Shown: positions 1 to 6,949, counted from the first letter of the stretch. The stretch: 8,182 bases of DNA from Gammaproteobacteria bacterium (GCA_022822245.1 JAJECB010000486.1:1-8182), one strand, 5' to 3'. Notes: a model not told the origin generated them from the sequence alone. Made by a program: numbers and translations.

Positions 1-131
1 GCGCCGAGGATCGCCACGCTCTCGCCGCGGGCGACCTCGAGGTTCACCCCCCGCAGGACCTCGACGTGAAGTGAGCCCTCCCCGAAGGTGCGCCGGAGGT
101 CGCTCGCGCCGACGACGGACGCGTCATTCAT
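1..131 (-). CDS. lolD: LolD, lipoprotein-releasing ABC transporter ATPase (N-terminal 43 residues only)
   Basis: ATPase subunit of the LolCDE complex, which uses ATP at the cytoplasmic face of the inner membrane to extract outer-membrane lipoproteins. Only the N-terminus is in the window. It begins MNDASVVGASDLRRTFGEG and continues through a region typical of this family (VLRGVNLEVARGESVAILG, residues 25-43), stopping just where the Walker A loop should begin. The Walker A, signature and Walker B motifs are beyond the left edge. The ATG at 131 overlaps the 3' end of lolC by 8 nt, so the two are probably translationally coupled. The short fragment could belong to another MacB/LolD-type ATPase, but its position directly after a LolC/E permease supports LolD. 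Confidence 0.85.
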   Translation of the reverse strand, partial: MNDASVVGASDLRRTFGEGSLHVEVLRGVNLEVARGESVAILG

Positions 132-1371
132 GGCGAAGCGCTTCGGCGGGCTGGGTGTTCGCTCCCCGCCAGGCGGGATAGATCGTCGCGAGCATGCTCA
201 TGACGAAGGCGACGGCGACGATCGCGACCACGTCCCGGCCGCGGATGTCGGCGGGCACGTCGGCGAGGTAGTAGATATCGGGCGACAGGAACTTCTGGCC
301 GATCAGCCGCTCGATGGCGGGAACGACCACTTCGAGGTTGCCCGCGAGGGCCACCCCCGCCACCGCCCCGACCGCGGTTCCCACGAGGCCGATCAGCGTC
401 CCCTGGACGAGGAATATCGAAAGCACGCTCGCGGGGGTGAGCCCGAGGGTGCGCAGGATTGCGATCTCCGGCCGCTTCTCGTTGACGACCATGACCAGGG
501 TGGAAACGAGGTTGAATGCGGCCACGGCCACGATCAGGGTGAGGATGATGAACATCGCGGTCTTTTCGATCCTGAGCGCCCGGAAGAACTGCGCGTGGTA
601 GCGGGTCCAGTCCGTCACCCAGTAGCGCCCGCCGAGACTCTCGGCGATCTCGCGGGCCAGACGCGGCGCGGCGAACACGTCGTCGAGCCGCAGCCGGAGC
701 CCGCTCACCCCGTCCCGCACCCGGAAGAGCTTTCCCGCGTCCTCCATGTGCATGAGAACGAAGGACGAGTCGTACTGCCCGTGTCCCGCTTCGAAGATGC
801 CCGCCACCTCGAAGCGACGGTGCCGCGGCACCACTCCGGCGGGGGTCGGGATCGCCTCCGGGGCGATCGCGGTGACCCGGCTTCCGAGTTCGAGCCCGAG
901 GCGGGTCGCGAGGGTCGAACCGACGAGGATCCGGAACGCGCCCGCCTCCAGCTCGTCCAGCCCGCCGGTGATCATGTACTGCGAGACGTCCGAGACGAGG
1001 CGCTCCTCGTCCGGTTCGACGCCCCGGACGAGAACCCCGCGCACCGCTCCGCCCGCGGTCAGCATGGCCTGTCCCTCGACGTACGGCGCCGCGGCGAGCA
1101 CCGACGGGTTGTCCGACGCCCGGTCCGCGGCGTCCTGCCAGTCCTTCAGGGGACCACGGAACCCTGCGATGGTGGCATGGGAAGCCATCCCGAGGATCCG
1201 GCTCCGGAGCTCGCGCTCGAATCCGTTCATGACGGAGAGCACGGTGATGAGGGCGGCGACCCCGAGCGCGATGCCGAGGGCCGAGATGAAGCTGATGAAG
1301 GAGATGAATCGGATGCGCTGCTTCGCCCGCAGGTGCCGCAGCCCGATCGCGAGCTCGAGGGGCCGGATCAT
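124..1371 (-). CDS. lolC: LolC/LolE-family lipoprotein-releasing transmembrane permease
   Basis: Inner-membrane permease of the Lol lipoprotein-release system, which hands lipoproteins to the periplasmic carrier LolA. The product has 415 residues, the usual family length. A first membrane segment (about 22-45) runs into the family hallmark SVMNGFERELRSRILGM (46-62). A periplasmic domain (about 60-265) follows, then three C-terminal membrane segments (about 272-296, 315-345 and 380-400). The cytoplasmic loop NEKRPEIAILRTLG (297-310) and the ending IYPAWRGANTQPAEALRHE are typical of FtsX-like permeases. The start at 1371 forms an ATGA overlap with the tsaB stop. The frame stays open upstream to 1644, but that extension is antisense-like and lies inside tsaB. 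I cannot separate LolC from LolE or a single LolF-type subunit, because the gene after lolD is outside the window. Confidence 0.93.
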   Translation of the reverse strand: MIRPLELAIGLRHLRAKQRIRFISFISFISALGIALGVAALITVLSVMNGFERELRSRILGMASHATIAGFRGPLKDWQDAADRASDNPSVLAAAPYVEGQAMLTAGGAVRGVLVRGVEPDEERLVSDVSQYMITGGLDELEAGAFRILVGSTLATRLGLELGSRVTAIAPEAIPTPAGVVPRHRRFEVAGIFEAGHGQYDSSFVLMHMEDAGKLFRVRDGVSGLRLRLDDVFAAPRLAREIAESLGGRYWVTDWTRYHAQFFRALRIEKTAMFIILTLIVAVAAFNLVSTLVMVVNEKRPEIAILRTLGLTPASVLSIFLVQGTLIGLVGTAVGAVAGVALAGNLEVVVPAIERLIGQKFLSPDIYYLADVPADIRGRDVVAIVAVAFVMSMLATIYPAWRGANTQPAEALRHE

Positions 1372-2069
1372 GGCGCGGCGGCGGCCGGCTCGGGGCGCCG
1401 GACCACCTGGCGGCGGAGATAGACCGGAAGCGCATGTTCGGCGGCTACCGCGCGCCCCTCCTCCCGGGCGGCGTGGACGAGCGTGGCGAGGTCGCGGGCC
1501 CGCGGGAGGCGGTCCGGCTCGAGGCGTTCCAGCCGGGTGTCGAGGCCGTTCGCGAGCACGTCGGAGCAGACGTTCCAGCCCGGCCCGCAGCCGGTCCAGC
1601 CGCCGTCCGCCCCGAGTTCGCCGGCGAGGTCGGCGGGAAGGCACAGCCGCTCGCCGCGGAGCGGCCGCATGACGCCGTCATCCACTCGCAACGCGCCCGC
1701 GTAGACTTCTCCGAGGCGGGCGTCGAGAAGGGCCAGCACGTTCCGCGACCCATTCTCGCGCAGCGACCCCTGCGCGATGACGGCGAGGCTCGAGACGGGC
1801 ACCGCGGGCACATCCAGGGCGAAAGCGAGGCCCTGGGCGACCCCGGCCGCGATCCGGAGCCCGGTGAACGAGCCGGGGCCGCGACCGAACCCGACCGCAT
1901 CGAGCGCCGACCGGGCAACGCCGGCCTCGGCGAGCAGCCGGTCGACCACCGACAGCACCCGATCGGCGTGCTGGCGAGGAGCGGTCTCGTCGTGCCCGAT
2001 CACCTCTCCGTCGGACCAGAGCGCGCACGCGAGCGCGTCCGTCGCGGTGTCGAAGCAGACGAACCTCAC
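1368..2069 (-). CDS. tsaB: TsaB, tRNA t6A37 biosynthesis subunit
   Basis: TsaB is a catalytically inactive ASKHA-fold paralogue of TsaD. It scaffolds the TsaB-TsaD-TsaE complex that transfers threonylcarbamoyl to A37 of ANN-decoding tRNAs in the cytoplasm. Visible signatures are the N-terminal strand RFVCFDTAT (2-10), the QHADRVL segment (33-39) and the diagnostic GRGPGSFTGLRI loop (62-73), followed by ALLDARLGEVYAG. The 233-residue length is normal. I place the start at GTG 2069 rather than at the in-frame ATG at 2081. The GTG has a strong GGAGG site 5 nt upstream and makes a GTGA overlap with the preceding stop, matching the ATGA junction with lolC at its other end. The ATG has no comparable ribosome site and would add only four residues. 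Confidence 0.94.
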   Translation of the reverse strand: MRFVCFDTATDALACALWSDGEVIGHDETAPRQHADRVLSVVDRLLAEAGVARSALDAVGFGRGPGSFTGLRIAAGVAQGLAFALDVPAVPVSSLAVIAQGSLRENGSRNVLALLDARLGEVYAGALRVDDGVMRPLRGERLCLPADLAGELGADGGWTGCGPGWNVCSDVLANGLDTRLERLEPDRLPRARDLATLVHAAREEGRAVAAEHALPVYLRRQVVRRPEPAAAAP

Positions 2070-2473
2070 CCGCGCCTCCATCGCCGGCGGCCGCGAGCGC
2101 GCAGCCTGTCCACGGACCGGATGGCCCGCGCCGCATCGAAGGTCAGCTCGTCGATGGCCAAGGGCTCCAGCTCCGACGACATGAATACGAGGAGGCCCCG
2201 ATCCCAGTTACCCGACCGGAACGCTCCCGCCACCACCTGAGAATCCGCGGGGCCGCACCCCGCGATCCGGTACCGGAATCCCGAACCGCGCGCATCATAC
2301 CCGCTCTCGACACGAGTCGCCGGGTCGAGGCCGAGCAGGCGCACCGCGTCGTGCACGGCAATGTCCCGGACGAGGGCCGCCCGCCGGCTCGTCTCGCCCA
2401 ACCCCGCCCGGCCCCGGCGTTCCCCTTCGAGGCGAGAGAGGCGCCGGCAGGCCTCCGCCCGCCGGTCGGTCAT
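2066..2473 (-). CDS. Small conserved-looking protein of unknown function
   Basis: I do not recognise this 135-residue protein with confidence. The N-terminal third is arginine-rich and probably helical (residues 1-48). A more globular part follows with a run of likely strands: ESGYDARGSGFRYRIAG (56-72), then QVVAGAFRSGNWDRGLLVFMS (79-99), then a helix around IDELTFDAARAI (107-118) and a basic tail. The pattern GYD, then an (F)xY(R/Q)I strand, then a W-D-LLVF strand faintly resembles small PD-(D/E)xK-like domains, but the lysine such enzymes need is absent, so no nuclease role is claimed. It has no signal peptide or membrane segment. The start at 2473 makes an ATGA overlap with ygfX, and the stop makes a GTGA overlap with tsaB. 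These junctions are the best evidence that the gene is real. An in-frame ATG at 2497 would overlap ygfX more deeply and is less likely. Confidence 0.72.
   Translation of the reverse strand: MTDRRAEACRRLSRLEGERRGRAGLGETSRRAALVRDIAVHDAVRLLGLDPATRVESGYDARGSGFRYRIAGCGPADSQVVAGAFRSGNWDRGLLVFMSSELEPLAIDELTFDAARAIRSVDRLRARGRRRWRRG
2075..2079 (-). promoter_or_regulatory. Ribosome binding site that decides the tsaB start
   Basis: On the minus strand this reads GGAGG and lies 5 nt before the GTG at 2069. It lies inside the last codons of the upstream gene and directly after the alternative ATG (2081), so it can serve the GTG but not the ATG. Confidence 0.7.
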
Positions 2474-2886
2474 GAGGCCCCCCCGAGACGGAGGCACACT
2501 CGCATCCGCTTGTGAGCGGCCTGGCTGGGGAGTGAATCCGGCGGCACGAGGACAGACATGCGGCCGCGGTCCGTTTCAAGCTGCAGAGCCACCAGCCAGG
2601 GGTGGACGAGCGGCGGCGCGCGGAGCCGGGCCCCGCACTCGCGTCCATCCCGGAAGCCGATGCGGATCTCGGGGTCGAGCGCGATCCGGATGACGGCATC
2701 CCGCGCGCTCCGCAGGGCATGGAGGCGAAGGCCCCGAACCAGGCTCGCCGCGGCAAGGACGGAGAGGCCCCCCGCGGCGGCCGGCGGAAGCGCGCTCCCC
2801 CACGCCGCGAGCACCCCGCCCCCGATCACCCCGGCGAGCCAGAGCACGAGAGCGCGCGACGGGCGAAGGTCGAATCCAGCCCGCAT
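2470..2886 (-). CDS. ygfX: YgfX/CptA-like inner-membrane protein
   Basis: The 138-residue protein begins with a short FDLRPSR segment (5-11) and has two closely spaced membrane segments (about 13-32 and 35-52). A cytoplasmic beta-rich domain follows: a strand pair IRIALDPEIRIGFRDGR (66-82), then LVHPWLVALQLETDRGRMSVLVPPDSL (93-119), then a C-terminal helix ending KRMRVCLRLG. This two-TM plus W-L-x-L-x-L-DRGR-xxxLxPDxL layout is that of the YgfX family. In E. coli ygfX lies beside sdhE; it has been described as the toxin CptA, a role that is not settled. Here it is divergent from the sdh genes and first in the operon with tsaB and lolCD. The ATG at 2886 falls inside repeat copy 1, which also supplies a GGGGAG run only 2 nt before the ATG. 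No other convincing start was found; the open frame beyond 2886 is repeat sequence. Confidence 0.8.
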   Translation of the reverse strand: MRAGFDLRPSRALVLWLAGVIGGGVLAAWGSALPPAAAGGLSVLAAASLVRGLRLHALRSARDAVIRIALDPEIRIGFRDGRECGARLRAPPLVHPWLVALQLETDRGRMSVLVPPDSLPSQAAHKRMRVCLRLGGAS

Positions 2887-3188
2887 ATCTCCCCAACTTC
2901 CTGCTGCGGACGCCAATCTGCTCGCTGTGACAAGGCGTACTCCCTCAATCCGCTTCGACGGCGCGCAAGCGCTAGTGCCAGCTACCTGCTGCGCTACGCA
3001 GTCCCTGCTTCGCTTGCAGGCCGGGCAATCCGTCCTTGGATTGCCCGCTCGCCGGGACGAAGCGCCACCGGCGCTTCGTCTATTTCCGGCTCGCCCTTCA
3101 GCAGCGCGCATGCGCTCTTTCGGTCCGTGCGCCTTGTCACAGCGGCATCTTGACGCCCTCGCGACGAAAGTTGGCGAGATCTGCGGGC
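2879..3188 (+). repeat. Long palindromic repeat, copy 1 (large form)
   Basis: A 310-bp imperfect palindrome between ygfX and sdhC. Terminal inverted repeats are 2879-2899 and 3168-3188 (19 of 21 positions pair). A mid stem pairs 2914-2916 with 3150-3152. A perfect 14-bp inner stem pairs 2924-2937 (GCTGTGACAAGGCG) with 3130-3143. The apical 192 nt hold further hairpins: 2989-2993/2997-3001 (5 bp), 3004-3008/3016-3020 (5 bp), 3022-3031/3038-3047 (10 bp), 3056-3066/3070-3080 (11 bp) and 3103-3107/3112-3116 (5 bp). The two halves match copy 2 closely, while most of the apex is unique to this copy. There is no coding capacity of its own, no clear target-site duplication and no U-tract typical of a terminator. 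The left tip overlaps the first codons of ygfX. Confidence 0.92.
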
Positions 3189-3390
3189 CAGTCGGAGTCT
3201 GGGGCATGATCGTCTCCGCGCAGGGGGAACGCGCCACGACGCGATGCGCCGTGACGCGATAGACTAGACCGCCGTCGCGCGCGCGGATCGCGATGAGCCG
3301 ATCGCGTACGAGAGACGAGCCGTATTCCGACAGGCGGCGGGGCGACGGCCCGCATTCGGGACGCCCGGCCGTCCACGTTCGAGGGAGACG
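3189..3390 (+). promoter_or_regulatory. Presumed sdh promoter and leader region
   Basis: About 200 bp between repeat copy 1 and sdhC contains no supported gene. It should hold the sdhCDAB promoter, but no convincing -35/-10 pair was found. A TAGACT hexamer at 3260-3265 is the best -10 candidate and lacks a good -35 partner. GACGCGAT occurs twice, at 3238-3245 and 3253-3260, 15 bp apart; GATCGCG occurs at 3286-3292 and 3300-3306, 14 bp apart. Either pair might be a regulator site. The segment ends with the sdhC ribosome site (GGGAG, 3383-3387). Confidence 0.4.
3281..3300 (+). repeat. 20-bp intergenic repeat, first copy
   Basis: Reads GCGCGGATCGCGATGAGCCG and matches 8111-8130 at 19 of 20 positions in the same orientation. 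Both copies are noncoding and contain CGCGG-A-(C/T)CGCG, a small near-palindrome. Here it lies 93 bp beyond the end of palindromic copy 1 and 91 bp before sdhC. The role is unknown. Confidence 0.55.
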
Positions 3391-3774
3391 ATGTCGACCA
3401 GCAGCCGTCCGCTATCGCCCCACATCCAGATCTACAAGCCGCAGCTCACCTCGGTGCTGTCCATCCTCCATCGGGGGACGGGGCTCTTTCTCTGCCTGGG
3501 GGCGATCGTCTTCGCATGGTGGGTGACCGCGCTCGCGCTCGGTCCGGAGGCGTACGCGGCGGCGCGTGGCGCGCTCGGGTCCTGGCTCGGGAGGCTCTTC
3601 CTCTTCGCCTGGACCTTCTCGTTCTTCTATCACCTCTTCAACGGGATCCGGCACCTTTTCTGGGACGCCGGCGTCGGCTTCGAGATCCGGTCCGCCTATG
3701 CGAGCGGCAAGGCGGTTGTCGTTGCCTCGATCGCGATGACCCTCGTCGCGTTCGGGCTCGCGTACGCGGTGTAG
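3391..3774 (+). CDS. sdhC: Succinate dehydrogenase cytochrome b556 subunit SdhC
   Basis: Membrane anchor of complex II, which with SdhD binds haem b and the ubiquinone site. The product has 127 residues and three membrane segments (about 31-50, 67-86 and 106-126). It has the N-terminal family motif RPLSPHIQIYKPQL (6-19) and SILHRGTG (24-31); S24 and R28 correspond to the quinone-site Ser27 and Arg31 of E. coli. The signature HLFNGIRHLFWD (81-92) follows, with H81 matching the haem ligand His84. A good ribosome site (AGGGAG, then ACG before the ATG) supports this start. It is the first gene of the sdhCDAB operon and sits 28 bp before sdhD. Confidence 0.96.
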   Translation: MSTSSRPLSPHIQIYKPQLTSVLSILHRGTGLFLCLGAIVFAWWVTALALGPEAYAAARGALGSWLGRLFLFAWTFSFFYHLFNGIRHLFWDAGVGFEIRSAYASGKAVVVASIAMTLVAFGLAYAV

Positions 3775-3802
3775 GGCGCCGGGCCGGCGGCAGGAGCAGC
3801 GA

Positions 3803-4183
3803 ATGAGATACCGCACCGCGCTCTCGGTAGTTCGCGGCACGGGCGCCGCGAAGGACGGCACCCGCCACTGGTGGGCGCAGCGCCTCACCGCGGTCGCGCT
3901 CATCCCGCTCGGCATCGGGTTCGTAGCCATGATGATCGCGCTCGTCGGGAGCGAATACGACGCCGCGCGCGCCGCTCTCGCCCACCCGGTGGCCGCCGCC
4001 CTCTGGATCCTCTTCACCGTCGCGCTCTTCCACCACGCCCAGCTCGGCCTGCAAGTGGTGGTCGAGGACTACGTTCACTCGCGGGGGCTCAAGATCGCGG
4101 GCATCGTCGCGGTCAAGTTCGCCGCCCTCGTCCTCGGTGCGATCTGCGTCGTCTCCATCCTTCGCGTATCCGTCGGGAGCTAG
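3803..4183 (+). CDS. sdhD: Succinate dehydrogenase membrane anchor SdhD
   Basis: The second membrane anchor of complex II has 126 residues and three membrane segments (about 29-49, 62-80 and 98-120). The N-terminal RTALSVVRGTGAAKDGTRHWWAQRLTAVALIPL (4-36) is typical of alphaproteobacterial-type SdhD. HAQLGLQVVVEDY (78-90) carries the haem-b ligand H78 (E. coli His71) and Y90 (E. coli Tyr83, quinone site). AGGAG six nt before the ATG is a good ribosome site. The stop lies 6 bp before sdhA, so the two are probably coupled. Confidence 0.95.
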   Translation: MRYRTALSVVRGTGAAKDGTRHWWAQRLTAVALIPLGIGFVAMMIALVGSEYDAARAALAHPVAAALWILFTVALFHHAQLGLQVVVEDYVHSRGLKIAGIVAVKFAALVLGAICVVSILRVSVGS

Positions 4184-4189
4184 CGCAAG

Positions 4190-5980
4190 ATGCCGGATGC
4201 CTATCCGATCACCGAACACACGTATGACGTCGTCGTCGTCGGCGCCGGCGGAGCGGGGCTCCGCGCGACCCTCGGGCTCGCCGCGCGGGGGCTCTCCACC
4301 GCGTGCGTCACGAAGGTGTTCCCGACCCGCAGCCACACCGTCGCCGCCCAGGGCGGGATGAGCGCCGCGCTCGGAAACATGGGAGAGGACGACTGGCGCT
4401 GGCACATGTACGACACCGTCAAGGGTTCCGACTGGCTCGGCGATCAGGACGCGATCGAGTTCATGTGCCGCGAGGCGATGCCCGCCGTGCTCGAGCTCGA
4501 GCACTACGGGGTGCCGTTCTCCCGGACCGAGGACGGCAGAATCTACCAGCGCCCCTTCGGCGGCATGACCACCCGATACGGCGAAGGGATCGCGCAGCGC
4601 ACGTGCGCGGCGGCGGATCGCACCGGTCACGCGATCCTCCACACCCTCTACCAGCAGTCCCTGAAGCACGACGCCGAGTTCTTCATCGAGTACTTCGCGC
4701 TCGATCTCCTGATGGACGACTCGGGAGCGTGTCGGGGGATCCTCGCCTGGGACCTCGACACCGGCACCCTGCACCGCTTCCGGGCGCACGCGACCGTGCT
4801 TGCCACCGGCGGCTACGGGCGGACGTATTTCTCCTGCACTTCCGCGCACACCTGTACCGGTGACGGCAACGCGATGGTGCTGCGCGCCGGGCTGCCGCTC
4901 GAGGACATGGAGTTCGTGCAGTTCCACCCGACCGGGGTGTACGGGGCGGGCTGCCTCATCACCGAGGGAGTGCGGGGAGAGGGCGGGTTCCTCACCAATT
5001 CCGAGGGCGAGCGGTTCATGGAGCGGTACGCTCCGAACGCCAAGGATCTCGCCTCGCGGGACGTGGTGAGCCGTTCGATGACCGTCGAGATCCGCGAGGG
5101 CCGCGGGGTGGGCCCGCTCCAGGATCACATCCATCTTCACCTCGAGCACCTCGAGGGCGACGTCATCGAGAAGCGGCTCCCCGGGATCTCCGAGACGGCA
5201 CGGATCTTCGCGGACGTGGACGTCACCAAGGAGCCCATTCCGGTCCTCCCGACCGTGCACTACAACATGGGAGGGATCCCCACGAATGTCCGCGGAGAGG
5301 TGGTGACGTCGGGAGCCGGGGACACGGAAACGGTGGTCCCGGGGCTGTTCGCCATCGGGGAGTGCGCGTGCGTGTCCGTCCACGGCGCGAACCGCCTCGG
5401 CTCGAACTCGCTCCTCGACATCGTCGTCTTCGGCCGGGCGGCCGCGGAACGGTGCGCCGAGGTCATCGCTCCCGGCGAATCCCACCCGCCGCTCCCCGGG
5501 GATTCCGAGGAGCGTGCCCTCGAGAGCTTCGACAGGCACCGCCACGCGGACGGGGATCGACCGACGGCATCCATCCGCCTCGAGATGCAGCGCATCATGC
5601 AGAACAATGCGGCGGTGTTCCGTACCGGTGAGATCCTCGAGGAAGGCTGCCGGCTCATCGACGAGTGCCGTGCGACGATGAGCGACATCCGGGTATCGGA
5701 CCGGTCCCTGGTGTGGAACTCCGACCTGGTGGAGACGCTCGAGCTCGACAACCTCATCCGGCAGGCGGTGGTGACGATGCACTCGGCGAACCACCGCACC
5801 GAGAGCCGGGGCGCGCACGCGCGCGAGGACTTCCCCGAGCGCGACGACGCGAACTGGCTCAAGCACACTCTTTGCTGGCTTCGCAACGGCACGGCGCCGG
5901 AGTTCGGCTATCGGCCCGTCCATCTCGAGACGCTGACGAACGACGTGCAGTCGTTCCCCCCGCAACAGCGGTCCTACTGA
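4190..5980 (+). CDS. sdhA: Succinate dehydrogenase flavoprotein subunit SdhA
   Basis: Catalytic subunit of complex II, which oxidises succinate to fumarate at a covalently bound FAD on the cytoplasmic face. The 596-residue length is normal. The Rossmann motif is [10 protein letters not shown] (14-23). [11 protein letters not shown] (47-56) contains H49, the expected site of FAD attachment. Predicted dicarboxylate-site residues are all present: H246 in QFHPTG, R290 in SRDVV, H358 in VHYNMGG and R402 in [11 protein letters not shown]. The C-terminus ([12 protein letters not shown], ending PPQQRSY) resembles the alphaproteobacterial/mitochondrial form. sdhE, encoded downstream, would supply the flavinylation factor. 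No frameshift or missing catalytic residue was seen. Confidence 0.98.
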   Translation: MPDAYPITEHTYDVVVVGAGGAGLRATLGLAARGLSTACVTKVFPTRSHTVAAQGGMSAALGNMGEDDWRWHMYDTVKGSDWLGDQDAIEFMCREAMPAVLELEHYGVPFSRTEDGRIYQRPFGGMTTRYGEGIAQRTCAAADRTGHAILHTLYQQSLKHDAEFFIEYFALDLLMDDSGACRGILAWDLDTGTLHRFRAHATVLATGGYGRTYFSCTSAHTCTGDGNAMVLRAGLPLEDMEFVQFHPTGVYGAGCLITEGVRGEGGFLTNSEGERFMERYAPNAKDLASRDVVSRSMTVEIREGRGVGPLQDHIHLHLEHLEGDVIEKRLPGISETARIFADVDVTKEPIPVLPTVHYNMGGIPTNVRGEVVTSGAGDTETVVPGLFAIGECACVSVHGANRLGSNSLLDIVVFGRAAAERCAEVIAPGESHPPLPGDSEERALESFDRHRHADGDRPTASIRLEMQRIMQNNAAVFRTGEILEEGCRLIDECRATMSDIRVSDRSLVWNSDLVETLELDNLIRQAVVTMHSANHRTESRGAHAREDFPERDDANWLKHTLCWLRNGTAPEFGYRPVHLETLTNDVQSFPPQQRSY

Positions 5981-5989
5981 GGGAATGCA

Positions 5990-6772
5990 ATGGCCGTGCT
6001 GACGCTTCCGCCGAACTCGAAGGTGGAATCCGGGAAGACCCACCCCGCCCCTCCCGGGTCCGGGGAGGTCCGGCGGTTCGTCATCTACCGGTGGATTCCG
6101 GACGACGGGCGGAACCCGAGGACGGATACCTTCGAGGTGGACCTCGACGACTGCGGGCCGATGGTTCTCGACGCCCTCATCAAGATCAAGAACGAGATGG
6201 ACTCCACCCTGACCTTCCGTCGTTCCTGCCGGGAGGGGGTGTGCGGGTCGTGCTCCATGAACATCGGCGGGGTCAACTCGCTCGCGTGCACCTCCCCGAT
6301 CCGGAACCTCAAGGGGGACGTGAAGATCTTTCCCCTGCCCCACCTTCCGGTGGTCAAGGACCTCGTTCCGGACATGACGCAGTTCTATGCGCAATACGCT
6401 TCCATCAAGCCGTGGATGCGCGCGGTGACCCCTTCCCCGCCGGACCGGGAACGGCTCCAGTCCCCGGAGGATCGGGATCGGCTGGATGGGCTCTACGAGT
6501 GCATCCTGTGCGCGTGCTGCTCCACGAGCTGCCCGAGCTACTGGTGGAACGGCGAGCGCTATCTCGGGCCCGCCGCCCTGCTCCAGGCGTACCGGTGGAT
6601 CGCGGACAGCCGGGACGAGTACTCGGGCGAGCGCCTGGACGAGCTCGAGGATCCCTTCCGGCTCTATCGCTGCCACACCATCATGAACTGCACGCGCGCC
6701 TGCCCCAAGGGGCTCAACCCGGCGAAGGCGATCGCCGAGGTCAAGAAGATGATGGTGGTTCGCCAGCTCTAG
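5990..6772 (+). CDS. sdhB: Succinate dehydrogenase iron-sulfur subunit SdhB
   Basis: Carries electrons from FAD to ubiquinone through three clusters. The product has 260 residues. The [2Fe-2S] ligands are C80, C85, C88 and C100 ([10 protein letters not shown] then LAC). The [4Fe-4S] ligands are C171, C174, C177 (CILCACC) and C238. The [3Fe-4S] ligands are C181, C228 and C234 (CHTIMNC). All the expected cysteines are present. The N-terminus [19 protein letters not shown] is an alphaproteobacterial-type extension. The start at 5990 follows GAGGGA at a good distance; an ATG five nt earlier is out of frame. It lies 9 bp after sdhA. The TAG stop (6770-6772) shares its last two bases with the left end of repeat copy 2. 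Confidence 0.98.
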   Translation: MAVLTLPPNSKVESGKTHPAPPGSGEVRRFVIYRWIPDDGRNPRTDTFEVDLDDCGPMVLDALIKIKNEMDSTLTFRRSCREGVCGSCSMNIGGVNSLACTSPIRNLKGDVKIFPLPHLPVVKDLVPDMTQFYAQYASIKPWMRAVTPSPPDRERLQSPEDRDRLDGLYECILCACCSTSCPSYWWNGERYLGPAALLQAYRWIADSRDEYSGERLDELEDPFRLYRCHTIMNCTRACPKGLNPAKAIAEVKKMMVVRQL

Positions 6773-6949
6773 CCCGGAAATCTCACCAACTTCCTGCTGC
6801 GGACGCGGATCTGCTCGCTGTGACAAGACGTACTCCCTCAAGCCGCTTCGACGTAGTTCGACTACGCCTTCAGCGTCTCTCGGTCCGTGCGTCTTGTCAC
6901 AGCGGCATCTCCGCGCCCTCGCGACGAAAGTCGGTGAGATTTCCGGGCT
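6771..6949 (+). repeat. Long palindromic repeat, copy 2 (short form)
   Basis: A 179-bp imperfect palindrome that fills nearly the whole sdhB-sdhE gap. Terminal inverted repeats 6771-6792 and 6928-6949 match at 21 of 22 positions. A mid stem pairs 6804-6809 (CGCGGA) with 6910-6915. A perfect 14-bp inner stem pairs 6817-6830 (GCTGTGACAAGACG) with 6890-6903. A small apical hairpin CGTAGT-TCG-ACTACG lies at 6852-6866. It is in the same orientation as copy 1, and both halves match copy 1 well, but the apex is about 130 bp shorter. If sdhCDAB, sdhE and ygfZ are one transcript, this forms a large RNA hairpin in the middle of it. No run of T follows the stem, so it does not look like a standard intrinsic terminator. 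Confidence 0.95.

Noticed and set aside
88..1422. Open frame of 444 codons on the plus strand
   Set aside because: It is antisense to lolC, has low-complexity charged composition and no recognisable domain.
1372..1644. Longer lolC starting at 1644
   Set aside because: The extra 91 residues lie within tsaB, are arginine/proline-rich and precede the typical LolC N-terminus; the ATGA overlap at 1368-1371 gives a better start.
2879..3188. Copy 1 as an integron attC site or CRISPR-like array
   Set aside because: There is no attC-type core site, no integrase and no regularly spaced direct repeats; the structure is a single nested palindrome.
2879..3188. Promoter inside copy 1 from TTGTCA or TTGACG hexamers
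   Set aside because: TTGTCA at 3134-3139 and TTGACG at 3150-3155 resemble -35 boxes, but no acceptable -10 lies 16-19 bp downstream on the plus strand, and the minus-strand TTGTCA also lacks a partner.
2887..3237. N-terminal extension of ygfX (117 extra residues)
   Set aside because: The extension is a translation of repeat copy 1 and its flank, with no resemblance to YgfX family N-termini. The same antisense peptide pattern (ISPTFVAR, RCRCDK) appears where copy 2 is read in an antisense frame, showing that it comes from the repeat and may cause misannotated ORFs.
6771..6949. Copy 2 as a Rho-independent terminator of sdhCDAB
   Set aside because: The stem is very long with a large interior and is not followed by a T-run; a GC-rich ribosome site for sdhE follows instead. 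A role in attenuation remains possible but is not shown.
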